Shown: positions 27,444 through 36,036, counted from the stretch's first letter. The stretch: 64,000 nucleotides of DNA from Streptomyces mobaraensis NBRC 13819 = DSM 40847 (GCF_017916255.1 NZ_CP072827.1:2046001-2110000); one strand, 5' to 3'. Program-made: numbers and translations. Notes: generated by a model not told the origin, from the sequence alone.

Positions 27444-28568
27444 TCACGGCCGCGTGATCGACGAGATCGGCATCATGTCCGCCCGGTCGTACCGCACCCG
27501 CGCCCCCGGGTACGGCGCGTGCACCACCTGTCCGTCGCCGACGTACATGCCGACGTGGCTCGCGTCGTCCCGGTAGATGACGAGGTCGCCGGGGCGGGCC
27601 TCGGAGAGCGGGACGTGCCGGCCGGCGTTCCGCTGGGCCTGGGAGGTGCGCGGCAGGCCGACGCCCGCCCGGCCGTAGGCCCACTGCGTCAGCCCGGAGC
27701 AGTCGAACGCGAACGGGCCGCTCGCGCCCCATGCGTAGGGGGAGCCGACGGCCGAACGGGCGGCCCGCGCGGCGGCGGCCCCGCGCGCGGAACCGGCGTC
27801 GGAGAACCCGGAGTCCCCGCCCGACGCCGGGTACGGCGGGGGCCCCGAGAACAGGAAGCCGGCCCGGGACCCGCCCGCCGAGCGCGAGGCGCGGGCGTAC
27901 CGGGCCCGTTCGCCGTCCGGCAGGGTGTTGAGGAGCCGGCGGGCGGCGGCGAGCCTGCCCTCGACCTCGTGCTTGTGGCGGGCGACGGCCCGGCGGCTGT
28001 CCTCCAGTTCGGCGAGGGCCCGAGCGGCCTCCAGCCGCTCCTGGCCGAGCGCGCGCTGGGCGGCGAGCAGGGCGTGCAGCCGTTCGGTCTGCCGGCCGGT
28101 GACGCGTGCGAGGGCGGAGGCCCGGTCGAGGTAGCGGTCGGGCTCGGAGGAGAGCAGCAGGCGGAGGGCGGGGTCCACGAGACCGTCGCGGTACTGGGCG
28201 GCGGCGACCGTCCCGAGGGCGTTGCGCATCCGGTTGACCGTCTCCTGGCCGCGGGCGACCCGGTCGGCGGCCTGCTCGACCTTCCGCCGCAGGGCGCCGG
28301 CCCGTTCGCCGGCGGCGTTGTACTGCTCGGTGGCCCGCTCGGCCTGCCGGTAGAGCCGGTCCAGCCGCTCCCTCACCGAGCCGGACGAACCGAACGAACC
28401 GGCGCCCCCGGCACCCCCCGCGGCACCGGCGGGGTCGGCGGGGCCGCCGGGACGGGCGGCGGCGGACGGCGAGAACGCGGCCGCCGCGGTGGCCACGGCG
28501 GCGGACAGGACGGTGACCCGGACGGTCCGGGCGAGACCGGAGGGCGTGGATCGGCGGTGGGACGCCAC
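27444..28568 (-). CDS. Secreted NlpC/P60 (C40) peptidoglycan hydrolase, paralogue 1
   Basis: A 374-residue secreted endopeptidase likely to cleave D-Glu-meso-DAP-type bonds in peptidoglycan stem peptides. A signal peptide (residues 1-38) is followed by a Gly/Ala linker, a long coiled-coil (about 64-225) and a C-terminal NlpC/P60 domain with C290, H338 and H350. RipA-type mycobacterial hydrolases share this design, where the coiled coil restrains activity. The GTG start (28568) begins MASHRR, as in its neighbour. It is the second of two tandem paralogues and probably has its own promoter (28662-28691). Confidence 0.93.
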   Translation of the reverse strand: MASHRRSTPSGLARTVRVTVLSAAVATAAAAFSPSAAARPGGPADPAGAAGGAGGAGSFGSSGSVRERLDRLYRQAERATEQYNAAGERAGALRRKVEQAADRVARGQETVNRMRNALGTVAAAQYRDGLVDPALRLLLSSEPDRYLDRASALARVTGRQTERLHALLAAQRALGQERLEAARALAELEDSRRAVARHKHEVEGRLAAARRLLNTLPDGERARYARASRSAGGSRAGFLFSGPPPYPASGGDSGFSDAGSARGAAAARAARSAVGSPYAWGASGPFAFDCSGLTQWAYGRAGVGLPRTSQAQRNAGRHVPLSEARPGDLVIYRDDASHVGMYVGDGQVVHAPYPGARVRYDRADMMPISSITRP

Positions 28569-28661
28569 GTGCTGCCGTACTCCCTTCGCTCGCGCGGCCC
28601 CCTGCCGGCCCCCTGCCGCCCGGGTGGGCGGACGACTGCGGGGGCACCGCGCCGGCGGCAG

Positions 28662-28691
28662 ACAGTAGCGGCTCGCTCACTCTCCGTTCAA
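28662..28691 (-). promoter_or_regulatory. Candidate sigma-70-type promoter of NlpC/P60 paralogue 1
   Basis: On the minus strand TTGAAC (28691-28686), an 18-base spacer and TACTGT (28667-28662), about 95 bases before the start codon. Confidence 0.55.
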
Positions 28692-28738
28692 AGACCGCTA
28701 CGGAGTGTGGAATCCGGGCGCGTCCTCGGAGAACGCCG

Positions 28739-28776
28739 GACGCCCCGCCCAAGACGCAGGTCATGGGCGGGGCGTC
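28739..28776 (-). terminator. Terminator after NlpC/P60 paralogue 2
   Basis: GACGCCCCGCCC and GGGCGGGGCGTC form a perfect 12-bp stem around a 14-base loop, 111 bases past the stop of the upstream paralogue and before the promoter of paralogue 1. Confidence 0.7.
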
Positions 28777-28886
28777 GAAGCCTCCGCGGGCGGTGCGACA
28801 CCACCCGAACGGGTGGATTGGCAGGGCCGAACGGCTTAACGGTGGAACCGAAGGGCAGTCGGGTAAGGCGGCCACTCCGCGCCCGG

Positions 28887-29999
28887 TCAGCCCACGCGCA
28901 CGCCGAACTGGAACGGCATGTTGCTCATCGCCTCGTAGCGGACGACGGTGCCGGTGCGCGGCGCGTGCAGCACCTGCCCGTTGCCGGCGTACAGGCCCAC
29001 GTGGTGCATGTCGCCGTAGAAGATGACCAGGTCGCCGGGCTGGAGCTGGCTCTGGTCGTAGATCCGGGTGCCGTCGTTGGCCTGCGCCTCCGACGTGCGG
29101 TCGAGCGTGACGCCGGCCTGGGCGTAGGCCCAGGAGGTCAGCCCGGAGCAGTCGAAGGAGCTCGGGCCGGTCGCGCCCCAGACGTACGGGGACCCTATCT
29201 TCGACTGCGCGGCGGCGAGCGCGGCGCCCGCCCGGCCGGAGCCCGGGACGGCCTTGCCGCCGTTGCCGGTCTGCCCCGAACCGCCGTCCTTCGAGCCGCC
29301 CTTGGAGCCGTTCGCGCCCGAGCCGTCCTCGCCCGAGCCCGCCTTGGCGGCGGCCTTGGCGGCCTCCTCCTTCTCGGCGGCGGCGATCGCGGCGCGCTCC
29401 TTCTCCGTCAGGGAGTTGAGGACGTCCTGCGCCTCGGCGAGCTTGCCCTGCACCTCGGCCTTGCGCTCGCCCAGCGCCTTGCGGGTGGACTCCAGGTCGG
29501 CGAGCTTGCCCGCGGCCTCCTCGCGCTGCTGCTTCAGGGCGCGCTGCTTGGTGGCGATCTGCCGGAGCGCCTCCGCCTGCTTGGCACTGACCTGGTTGAG
29601 CGTGGACGCCCGCTCCAGGTAGGTGTCTGGGTCGGAGGAGAGCAGCAGTTGGAGGGAGGGGTCCACCGAGCCGGAGCGGTACTGGGCGGTGGCCACCGCG
29701 CCGAGCCCGTCGCGGAGCTTGTTGACCTCCTCCTGGCCGCGCGCGACGCGGTCCTGGAGTTCGCCGGCCTCCTTCTCGAGCTTCTCCTGCCGCTGCTTGG
29801 CCCCGTTGTACTTCTCGGTGGCCTGCTCCGCCTGCTCGTAGAGCCGGTCGACCTTCTCCTTGGCCTCGCTGCGGGTCGGCTTGGCGCCCGGGTCGGCGGA
29901 GGCCGCCTGGGCGGAGAGGGCGACGGCTGCGGCGGCGGTCGCGGTGAGGACGGTCACCCGAGTACGGCTCGGCTGTTTGGGACGACGGTGGGACGCCAC
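28887..29999 (-). CDS. Secreted NlpC/P60 (C40) peptidoglycan hydrolase, paralogue 2
   Basis: A 370-residue paralogue of the preceding protein with the same layout: signal peptide ending near ASA-DP (residues 1-36), coiled coil about 43-220 rich in Glu, Lys, Ala and Gln, a Gly/Ser-rich linker, and an NlpC/P60 domain with C284, H333 and H345. It differs from paralogue 1 mainly in the linker, which is longer and more hydrophilic, and in lower Arg content. GTG 29999 lies 9 bases after AGGAG. It is transcribed from a well-formed promoter about 120 bases upstream. Expected to act in cell-wall remodelling during growth or septation. Confidence 0.94.
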   Translation of the reverse strand: MASHRRPKQPSRTRVTVLTATAAAAVALSAQAASADPGAKPTRSEAKEKVDRLYEQAEQATEKYNGAKQRQEKLEKEAGELQDRVARGQEEVNKLRDGLGAVATAQYRSGSVDPSLQLLLSSDPDTYLERASTLNQVSAKQAEALRQIATKQRALKQQREEAAGKLADLESTRKALGERKAEVQGKLAEAQDVLNSLTEKERAAIAAAEKEEAAKAAAKAGSGEDGSGANGSKGGSKDGGSGQTGNGGKAVPGSGRAGAALAAAQSKIGSPYVWGATGPSSFDCSGLTSWAYAQAGVTLDRTSEAQANDGTRIYDQSQLQPGDLVIFYGDMHHVGLYAGNGQVLHAPRTGTVVRYEAMSNMPFQFGVRVG

Positions 30000-30115
30000 G
30001 GAGTCGAGCTCCTTTTCTCCTCGGCCGCCGCGGGCGCGCTGGCGCGCGGTTGGGCACGGCGGGACACTTCACGTCATCCGGACTGGATGATCACCGCGCG
30101 AAGGTTCGAGGCCAG

Positions 30116-30144
30116 ACCTTAGTGACCTCATATGATCGGTTCAA
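30116..30144 (-). promoter_or_regulatory. Strong candidate promoter of NlpC/P60 paralogue 2
   Basis: On the minus strand TTGAAC (30144-30139), exactly 17 bases, then TAAGGT (30121-30116), close to the HrdB-type consensus. This predicts a 5' UTR of about 110 bases. The A+T-richer stretch around it is otherwise without features in the 30000-30194 gap. Confidence 0.7.
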
Positions 30145-30194
30145 ATCCCCTGAGGGAAATCGTTGCTCAGCTTTCACGTTGTTGACGTGGGGGG

Positions 30195-30313
30195 GTGCCC
30201 CGGTCCCGCCCTTTCACCGTTTCCTGGGCGCTGCGCCCCCAGACCCCCGCTTTCGCGGCTCCGCCGCTCGTCCTCAAACGCCGGACGGGCTGACCCTTCA
30301 GCGGGACCGGGGC
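30195..30313. repeat. Mosaic palindromic repeat, copy R4 (right half deleted)
   Basis: The left half is intact (GTGCCCCGGTCCCGCCC, CTGGGCGCTGCGCCC, GCGGCTCCGCCGC, GTCCTCAAACGCCGG) up to GGGCTGACCC. It then jumps to TTCAGCGGGACCGGGGCTC, so only the last bases of the right outer arm remain. It lies at the 3' end of the NYN gene, which runs leftward. Confidence 0.85.
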
Positions 30314-31687
30314 TCAGGTCCGCGCCAGCCGCCGCAGCAGCAACGCCGAAGCCACCGGCCGAGCCCCCACCTTGGCGACCCCGTCGGCCACCTCCCGGTC
30401 GGTGGACACGACCACCACGGGCCGCCCGGGCGGCTCGGCCCGGACAAGCTGACGGATCAGCTCGTCCGCCGTCACCCCGGGCTTGCTGAAGAGCACCCGC
30501 ACCCCGCGCGGCGGCGCGAGCAGCACCGGGGCGGCCAGTTCGGCGCCGTCGAAGACGCACGTCATCTCGGCGCCGGTCTGGGCGGCGAGCATGGACAGAC
30601 CGCCGAGCAGCCGCAGCCGCTGCTTGTCCAACGGCATCGTCGGATAGCCGGTCTTGGTGACGTTGTAGCCGTCGACCACCAGATGCGCCTGCGGCAGGGC
30701 GAGCAGTTGGTCCAGCAGGGCGGGATCGGTCTCGGACAGGGCGCGCGCCGCGATGTCCTTGGGCGTCATCCGCCCGGGCTCCACCGCGTCCACGAGGTCG
30801 GCGGGGTGCACGGAGGTGGGGGGCAGGGCCAGTTCGCGGCGCAGCCCCTGGGCGGCGTCGAGGACGGTGTCGAGCAGCAGCCGCAGCCGCATGTCCTCGA
30901 CGCTGCGCCCCTCGCGGACCGCCCGGCGGCTCGCTTCCAGGGCGGACTCGGCCTCCGCGAGCCGGGCCTTGACGCGCCGGGTCTCGCCCAGGGCGGCGGC
31001 CAGTTCGGCGGCGGCCTCGGTACGCAGCGACTCCAGCTCGGCGTGCGCCTTGCGGAGCGCCGCCTCGCCGCGGCGTACGTCGTTGAGGGCGCTGCGCAGC
31101 TTGCGGTGCAGGCCCTCGCCCTCCTTGCGGACGGCCTCCAGCTCGGCGCGGGCCCGGTCGGCCTCGGTACGGGCCTCGTCGCGCACCCGGGCGAGCTCCT
31201 CGCGGAGCTGCCGCAGTTCGCGCTGGGCCTCCTCGCCGGCCCGTTCGGCGCTGGCCCGCTGTGCCTCCTCGCCGGCGGCGGTGACCAGCTTCACCCAGCC
31301 CGGCGGGCGCAGCACGAAGGCCATGGCCGCGACGTCCTCGGGGTCGGCGGCGGCGGGCGGCGAACCGGCCTCCAGGGCGCGGGCCAGCTCGGAGCCGGTC
31401 TCCCGCAGCCGGGCGGAGATCCGCTGCCGGAACGCGGTGTCCGTCTCGACGGCCGCGGCCATGGCGTTGCCCGCGAACTTGGCCCGGCGCGCGGGGGTGA
31501 ACCGGGCGTACTGGCGGAGCTGCGCGGGGAGTTCGGCGACCGTCAGTCCGCCGAACGCGTCGGCGACGAGTCCGATGACACGGCGCCGGATGCCCTCGGG
31601 CAACGGGCGGTCGAGCACCTCGCCGACGCCGTCGGCCCGGCCGTCGTCGTCACCGGCCGTCTCCTCGCCGTCCGTGTGCTCCACCAC
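30314..31687 (-). CDS. NYN-domain (YacP-like) putative RNA-binding nuclease
   Basis: A 457-residue cytoplasmic protein. Residues about 110-250 form a long Arg/Glu/Ala-rich coiled coil, and the C-terminal third is a NYN domain (PIN-like nuclease fold) with HLVVDGYNVTKTGYP, TCVFDGAELAAP and VVVVSTDREVADG, whose Asp residues form the metal site. YacP (Rae1) of Bacillus is a ribosome-associated mRNA endonuclease, so RNA processing is the likely role. The N-terminal extension and coiled coil are much longer than in YacP (about 170 residues), suggesting an actinobacterial subtype. GTG 31687 is the start used. Confidence 0.88.
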   Translation of the reverse strand: MVEHTDGEETAGDDDGRADGVGEVLDRPLPEGIRRRVIGLVADAFGGLTVAELPAQLRQYARFTPARRAKFAGNAMAAAVETDTAFRQRISARLRETGSELARALEAGSPPAAADPEDVAAMAFVLRPPGWVKLVTAAGEEAQRASAERAGEEAQRELRQLREELARVRDEARTEADRARAELEAVRKEGEGLHRKLRSALNDVRRGEAALRKAHAELESLRTEAAAELAAALGETRRVKARLAEAESALEASRRAVREGRSVEDMRLRLLLDTVLDAAQGLRRELALPPTSVHPADLVDAVEPGRMTPKDIAARALSETDPALLDQLLALPQAHLVVDGYNVTKTGYPTMPLDKQRLRLLGGLSMLAAQTGAEMTCVFDGAELAAPVLLAPPRGVRVLFSKPGVTADELIRQLVRAEPPGRPVVVVSTDREVADGVAKVGARPVASALLLRRLART

Positions 31688-32004
31688 GCGTGTCCGCTCC
31701 GTTCCTCAGCTCGTCCCCGGACGGTCCACCGGCCCGGTCTCCGGCCCCGCTTCCCGTCCCGCCCCGGCCGGACGGCTCACGCGGGGGCGTGGGGGGTGCC
31801 CGCACGGGGTGCGGCGCCACCGGGCGGTGGCGGTCGGCCGGGGAACGTCCATGGTGCCGTCCGTCCTGTTCGTGGCGTGCGGGGTGCGGGGCGTTCGTCG
31901 TAACCCTACGGCCTGCCCGCCCCGTGGCGGGTTGGGACCGGCACGAGCCGGAGCGACCGGCGAGGCTCTCCGTACCGCTTGCCCTGGTACGCCATGATCT
32001 GCCC

Positions 32005-32736
32005 ATGATCGTAAAGGCAGTGCGGCGGGACCGGCCCCGCACCCCCTGGGTCACCCGTACCGTTCTGGCCACCTGCTGCGCGGTCTTCCTGATCGGTCCG
32101 GCGTCCGGCCTCGATCCCTCGTACGGCACCGGCGCCGACCTGATCGCCGCGCAGACCGCCTACTTCGAGCGGTGGGGCGTGGTGCCGGACGAGCTCTGGC
32201 ACGGGCTGCCGGGGTCGCTCGCCACCCCGTTCACCGCCCTGTTCGTGCACGGCAACTGGCTGCATCTGCTCGGCAACATGCTCTTCCTCCACGTCTTCGG
32301 GGCGATGACCGAGGAGCGCATGGGCCGCCTCTCGTTCGCCCTGTGCTACGTCACCACCGGCTTCCTCGCCCTGCTCGGCTACGCCGCCGTGCACGCCGGA
32401 TCCGCCCAGTCGCTGGTCGGCGCCTCCGGGGCGATCTCCGGGATCCTCGGGGCCTTCCTGCATCTCTTCCCCCGAGCCCGGGTGACCAGCCTCTTCCCGT
32501 TCCTCTTCTTCCTCCCGCTGCGCTTCCCCGCCTGGGCCGTCCTCCTCTTCTGGTTCGCCCTCCAGTGGCCCGGCGTCGGCGCCCCCGACGACCGCCCCGG
32601 AGTCGCCTACCTCGCCCACGTCATGGGCTTCGCCCTCGGCTTCGGCTTCGCATGGGTGTGCCGGGAACGGCCGGTTAGAGTGAAATCCCCCGTGAACGAC
32701 GCGGCCGGGTCCACCGAAGGAGACAAACCGACGTGA
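32005..32736 (+). CDS. Rhomboid-family intramembrane serine protease
   Basis: A 243-residue membrane protein with about six helices. The catalytic serine lies in the loop-helix motif LVGASGAISG and the histidine in LAHVMGFALGFGFA. HGNWLHLLGNMLFLHVFG is the conserved helix-2 segment with the WLHLLGN signature. It cleaves transmembrane substrates within the bilayer; targets are unknown. ATG 32005 has no ribosome-binding site; a -10-like CATGAT ends 6 bases upstream, so the transcript may be leaderless. The last four bases overlap the next gene (GTGA), so the two are cotranslated. Confidence 0.92.
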   Translation: MIVKAVRRDRPRTPWVTRTVLATCCAVFLIGPASGLDPSYGTGADLIAAQTAYFERWGVVPDELWHGLPGSLATPFTALFVHGNWLHLLGNMLFLHVFGAMTEERMGRLSFALCYVTTGFLALLGYAAVHAGSAQSLVGASGAISGILGAFLHLFPRARVTSLFPFLFFLPLRFPAWAVLLFWFALQWPGVGAPDDRPGVAYLAHVMGFALGFGFAWVCRERPVRVKSPVNDAAGSTEGDKPT

Positions 32737-33014
32737 TCACCTCGATCGTGCTCATCAAGACCGACGTGGACCGGATCCCCGAGATCGCCGAACAGATCGC
32801 GGCGCTGGAGGGGGTGAGCGAGGTGTTCTCCGTGACCGGGGCGTACGACCTCATCGCGATGGTGCGGGTGGCTCGGCACGATGATCTGGCGGAGGTCATT
32901 CCGGGGCGGATCAGCAAGGTGCCCGGGGTGGCGTCGACCGAGACGCACATCGCGTTCCGCACGTATTCGCAGCATGATCTGGAGGCGGCGTTCGCGATCG
33001 GGCTGGACAGCTAG
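32733..33014 (+). CDS. Stand-alone Lrp/AsnC ligand-binding (RAM) domain protein
   Basis: A 93-residue protein consisting only of the alpha-beta RAM/AsnC effector domain (MITSIVLIKTDVDRIPEIAEQIAALEGVSEVFSVTGAYDLIAMVRV), without the helix-turn-helix of full Lrp regulators. Such small proteins form decamers or dimers that bind amino acids and are sometimes linked to regulation of neighbouring enzymes. It is coupled to the rhomboid gene by a 4-base overlap and converges on a SAM-riboswitch-controlled class V aminotransferase gene. No direct target is apparent. Confidence 0.93.
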   Translation: MITSIVLIKTDVDRIPEIAEQIAALEGVSEVFSVTGAYDLIAMVRVARHDDLAEVIPGRISKVPGVASTETHIAFRTYSQHDLEAAFAIGLDS

Positions 33015-33044
33015 GCGCTCACGCGGGGCGCCTGCGGCGGGGGG

Positions 33045-33270
33045 ATGCCCCGGTCCCACCCCTTCGCCGCTTCCTGGGGCTGCGCCCCAGACCCCCTTTT
33101 TCGCGGCTTCGCCGCTCGTCCTCAAACTCCCCCAGAGGGGGCACCCCCAACGGGCTGAATAGGGCGCCCACTCCAGCCTGTCCGGCGTTTGAGGACAACC
33201 GCGCGGAGCGCGGTTGCGGGGGTGGGGGGGCTCGCCCCCGCAAGAAACGGTGAAAGGGCGGGGCCGGGGC
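33045..33270. repeat. Mosaic palindromic repeat, copy R5
   Basis: Between convergent genes. In the left arm the segment after GTCCTCAAA is replaced by the module CTCCCCCAGAGGGGG plus CACCCCCAACGGGCTGA. The right arm is close to consensus, with CAGCCTGTCCGGCG instead of CAGCCCGTCCGGCG. GGGGCTGCGCCCC, GCGGCTTCGCCGC and CCGCGCGGAGCGCGG hairpins are present. Confidence 0.88.
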
Positions 33271-34581
33271 TCAAACCCCGCGCCGCACCAACTCCCCCAC
33301 CGCCCGCACAAACCGCTCGATGTGCTCATCCGGCGTCCCAACGCCAAAGCTCACCCGCACGGCCGAGCCCTCCGCAAGGAGAGCCCGCACCAACGGATGC
33401 GCGCAGAAGAGACCGTCGCGCACCCCGATCCCGTACTCCGCCGAGAGCGCCGCGGCGAACGCCGAACTCTCCCACCCGTCCACGACGAACGACACCACCC
33501 CCACCCGCGGCGCGTCCTCCCCGAACAGGGACAGCACCCGGACCCCCGGCACCGCGGCGAGCCCCTCCCGAAGGCGCCTGAGCAGCACATCCTCCCGGGC
33601 GGCGAGTCGCTCGAAACCGGCCTCGCTCAGCGCGCGGCACGCGGAGGCGACGGCGTGCGCGCCGATCACGTTGGGGGACCCGGCCTCGTGCCGCGCGACG
33701 GTGTCGAACCACTCGACGGCGGGCGCGCCGGACGCGTCCCGCCGCACGCTGCGCGTCGCGCCGCCGCCCGCGAGGTACGGCTCGGCCGCCCGCAGCCAGT
33801 CCGCGCGCCCCGCCAACACCCCCGCGCCGAACGGCGCGTACAGCTTGTGGCCGGAGAAGGCGACCCAGTCGACGTCGAGTTCGGCGATGTCCACCGCGCG
33901 GTGCGGCGCGAGCTGTGCCGCGTCGAGGACGATACGGGCGCCGTGCGCGTGCGCGGCGGCGGCGAGTTCACGGACGGGCCAGACCTCGCCGGTCACGTTG
34001 GACGCGCCCGTCACGCACACCAGCGCGGGACCGTACGGCTCCCGCGCGGCCAGCGCCCGTTCCAGCGTCTCGACGGTCTGCGCGTGGCTGCGCGGCGCGT
34101 CCAGCCAGGTGACGGGCGTCTCGCCGGTCTCGGCACGGCGGGCCCAGGGCAGCAGGGCGGCGTGGTGCTCGGTCTCGAAGACGAACACCCGGGTGCCGGC
34201 GGGCAGGGCGGCGGCGAGGAGGTTGAGCGAGTCGGTGGTGGACCGGGTGAAGACCACCTGGTCGTCGGGGCGGCAGCCGAGGAATGCGGCGACGGTCGCG
34301 CGGCTGTTCTCGAACAGCTCGGTGGAGAGCTGCGAAAGGTACCCGGCCCCCCGGTGCACGCTGCCGTAGTACGGCGCGTAGGCGGCGACGTCGTCCCACA
34401 CCCGCTGCAGGGCGGGCGCGCTCGCCGCGTAGTCGAGGGCGGCGTAGGGGACTTCGCCACCGCCGGCGACGGGGACGCGGACGTCCCGGCCGAGGACGGG
34501 CAGCGGCAGGGACGGCGCGGGGGCGGAGGCAGGGGCGGAGACGACGGCGGTGGGGGCGGGGACCGAAACGGCGGAGGACAT
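33271..34581 (-). CDS. Class V aminotransferase (cysteine desulfurase-like), SAM-IV riboswitch controlled
   Basis: A 436-residue PLP enzyme. Key features are NVTGEVWPV, IVLDAAQLAPHRAVD (PLP Asp and following Gln), the Schiff-base Lys in FSGHKLYAPFG, and a C-terminal small domain with RDGLFCAHP. The fold is that of SufS/IscS and related lyases, but the typical Cys loop is replaced by DGLFCAHPLV, so the substrate might be another sulfur or amino compound. ATG 34581 follows GGGAG by 6 bases. A SAM-IV riboswitch upstream strongly implies a role in methionine, cysteine or SAM metabolism and repression when SAM is abundant. It converges on the RAM protein gene. Confidence 0.88.
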   Translation of the reverse strand: MSSAVSVPAPTAVVSAPASAPAPSLPLPVLGRDVRVPVAGGGEVPYAALDYAASAPALQRVWDDVAAYAPYYGSVHRGAGYLSQLSTELFENSRATVAAFLGCRPDDQVVFTRSTTDSLNLLAAALPAGTRVFVFETEHHAALLPWARRAETGETPVTWLDAPRSHAQTVETLERALAAREPYGPALVCVTGASNVTGEVWPVRELAAAAHAHGARIVLDAAQLAPHRAVDIAELDVDWVAFSGHKLYAPFGAGVLAGRADWLRAAEPYLAGGGATRSVRRDASGAPAVEWFDTVARHEAGSPNVIGAHAVASACRALSEAGFERLAAREDVLLRRLREGLAAVPGVRVLSLFGEDAPRVGVVSFVVDGWESSAFAAALSAEYGIGVRDGLFCAHPLVRALLAEGSAVRVSFGVGTPDEHIERFVRAVGELVRRGV

Positions 34582-34677
34582 GGCGAACTCCCGTGGCAGG
34601 CAGGCGAGATCACTGCGCGGCGGCACGGCGGCGCAGGAGAAGGGGAACGTGCGGGCGCGGAGAAGGGGCTCTCGGCC

Positions 34678-34698
34678 CTAGCGCATTCGCTGGATCAC
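34678..34698 (-). CDS. Candidate six-codon leader ORF MIQRMR
   Basis: On the minus strand GTG ATC CAG CGA ATG CGC TAG follows GAGGGAG by 8 bases, inside the leader between the riboswitch and the aminotransferase gene. The spacing is that of a real translation start. Its role, if any, is unknown; the short frame includes an internal Met codon, which is suggestive in a methionine-related leader. Confidence 0.45.
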   Translation of the reverse strand: MIQRMR

Positions 34699-34721
34699 GG
34701 AAGGAACTCCCTCGACGACCA

Positions 34722-34741
34722 GGATCCCTGGCGAGGGATCC
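34722..34741 (-). promoter_or_regulatory. Hairpin in the riboswitch expression platform
   Basis: GGATCCCT, a 4-base loop and AGGGATCC form a perfect 8-bp stem directly downstream of the SAM-IV aptamer and just upstream of the GAGGGAG site of the short leader ORF. Probably part of the expression platform. Confidence 0.55.
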
Positions 34742-34744
34742 GCG

Positions 34745-34858
34745 CTTGCCGCAGACCTCGCTGCCTGCGGCCCGGTCATCACCCGGGGCACCCCGCCACG
34801 GACGGAGGGTTGCCGGACAGCGGGCCGGGGCCTGTGTCGCTGTCACTCGTGACCTGGC
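34745..34858 (-). promoter_or_regulatory. SAM-IV riboswitch
   Basis: Minus-strand sequence carries the SAM-IV landmarks in order: GGTCACGAGTG at the 5' side, the GACAGCG/CGCTGTC stem, CCGGCAACCCTCC, a GGCGGGGTGCCCC segment, GGGTGATGACC closing the outer stem, and a following GCCGCAG...CTGCGGC hairpin. It lies about 165 bases before the class V aminotransferase start and should sense S-adenosylmethionine. Confidence 0.9.
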
Positions 34859-34930
34859 GGCGAGTATGGCATAACGGATCACGGCGGGGAAAGCGTGGTC
34901 CGTGATACGGACGGCTGACGTCCGGAGGGT

Positions 34931-34967
34931 GGTGCCCCGGTCCCTCTGGGGGAGGGACCGGGGCACC
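34931..34967 (-). terminator. Terminator after trpD
   Basis: GGTGCCCCGGTCCCTC, a 5-base loop and its perfect 16-base complement, immediately past the trpD stop. The CCTCTGGGGGAGG part equals the small module found inside repeats R1, R5, R6 and R9. Confidence 0.8.
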
Positions 34968-34968
34968 C

Positions 34969-36036
34969 TCACCCCCCGTTGCTCACCCGCACCCACCGCT
35001 CCAACGTCCCCCGCGCAGCGCCGGAGTCGATCGACTCCGCCGCCCGCGCCATCCCCGCCGCGATCCGCACCGCGAGCGGCTCGTCGGACGGCTCCAGAGC
35101 CGCCAGCGCCGCCGCCGAGTTCAGCAGCACCGCGTCCCGCACGGGACCGGTCTCGCCCGCCAGCACCCGTCGCGCCACATCCGCGTTGTACGACGCGTCG
35201 GCGCCCCGCAGTGCCTCCACCGGCACCAGCTCGATGCCCACGTCCCGCGGATCGAAGTGCTCCTCCCGCACCACACCATCCCGTACGACCCACACCCGCG
35301 ACGTGGCCGTGGTCGTCAGCTCGTCCAGCCCGTCGTCGCCCCGGAACACCAGCGCCGACGACCCCCGTTCGGCGAGGACACCGGCCAGGATCGGCGCCAT
35401 CCGCGCGTCGGCGACACCGGTGGCCTGGGCCCGGACGCGGGCCGGGTTGGTGAGCGGGCCGAGGACGTTGAACGTCGTCCGGACGCCGAGTTCGCGGCGG
35501 GCGGCGGCGACGTGCCGCAGCGCGGGGTGGAACTTCACGGCGAAGCAGAAGGTGATGCCGGCCTCGCGGGCCACCTCCACCACCCGCTCCGGGGAGAGGT
35601 CCAGGTTGACGCCGAGCTTCTCCAGGACGTCGGAGGCGCCGCTCGCGGAGGACGCGGCCCGGTTGCCGTGCTTGACGACCTTCACGCCCGTCCCGGCCAC
35701 GACGATCGACGACATCGTCGAGATGTTCACCGTCTTGGCGCCGTCGCCGCCGGTGCCGACGATGTCCACGCTGGGGCCGGGCACCTCGATGAGGTTGGCG
35801 TGCGCGTACATGGCCCGTACCAGGCCGGAGATCTCGGCGACCGTCTCGCCCTTGGCCCGCAGGGCCACGGCGAAGCCGGCGATCTGGGCGTCGGTGGCGG
35901 CCCCGCGCATGATGCGGTCCATGGCCCAGGCGGTGTCGTCCGCGCCCAGGTCCCGTCCGCCGAGCAGCGCCTCCAGGATGCCGGGCCAGGACCGGGACAC
36001 CGTGCCGTCGCCGCCTGCCGGGGTCGCAACGTTCAT
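34969..36036 (-). CDS. trpD: Anthranilate phosphoribosyltransferase
   Basis: Transfers phosphoribose from PRPP to anthranilate, the second tryptophan-pathway step. The 355-residue protein contains the signature [17 protein letters not shown] (PRPP loop), [18 protein letters not shown], and [33 protein letters not shown] 36036 lies 8 bases after AGGAG. It stands alone, far from trpEG at 3.3 kb and from trpCBA (not in the window), next to the respiratory genes, as in mycobacteria. No attenuator was seen upstream. Confidence 0.97.
   Translation of the reverse strand: MNVATPAGGDGTVSRSWPGILEALLGGRDLGADDTAWAMDRIMRGAATDAQIAGFAVALRAKGETVAEISGLVRAMYAHANLIEVPGPSVDIVGTGGDGAKTVNISTMSSIVVAGTGVKVVKHGNRAASSASGASDVLEKLGVNLDLSPERVVEVAREAGITFCFAVKFHPALRHVAAARRELGVRTTFNVLGPLTNPARVRAQATGVADARMAPILAGVLAERGSSALVFRGDDGLDELTTTATSRVWVVRDGVVREEHFDPRDVGIELVPVEALRGADASYNADVARRVLAGETGPVRDAVLLNSAAALAALEPSDEPLAVRIAAGMARAAESIDSGAARGTLERWVRVSNGG

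Larger units (their letters stand above)
28569..28886. other. 318-bp gap between the two NlpC/P60 genes
   Basis: No gene is evident. It holds the candidate promoter for paralogue 1 (28662-28691) and the terminator hairpin of paralogue 2 (28739-28776). The rest, including ATTGG- and TTAACGG-containing sequence at 28815-28850, shows no feature I can name. Confidence 0.6.

Noticed and set aside
30000..30194. c-di-AMP (ydaO) riboswitch upstream of the NlpC/P60 gene
   Set aside because: Such riboswitches control wall hydrolases in actinomycetes, but I could not find the conserved ydaO core in the leader.
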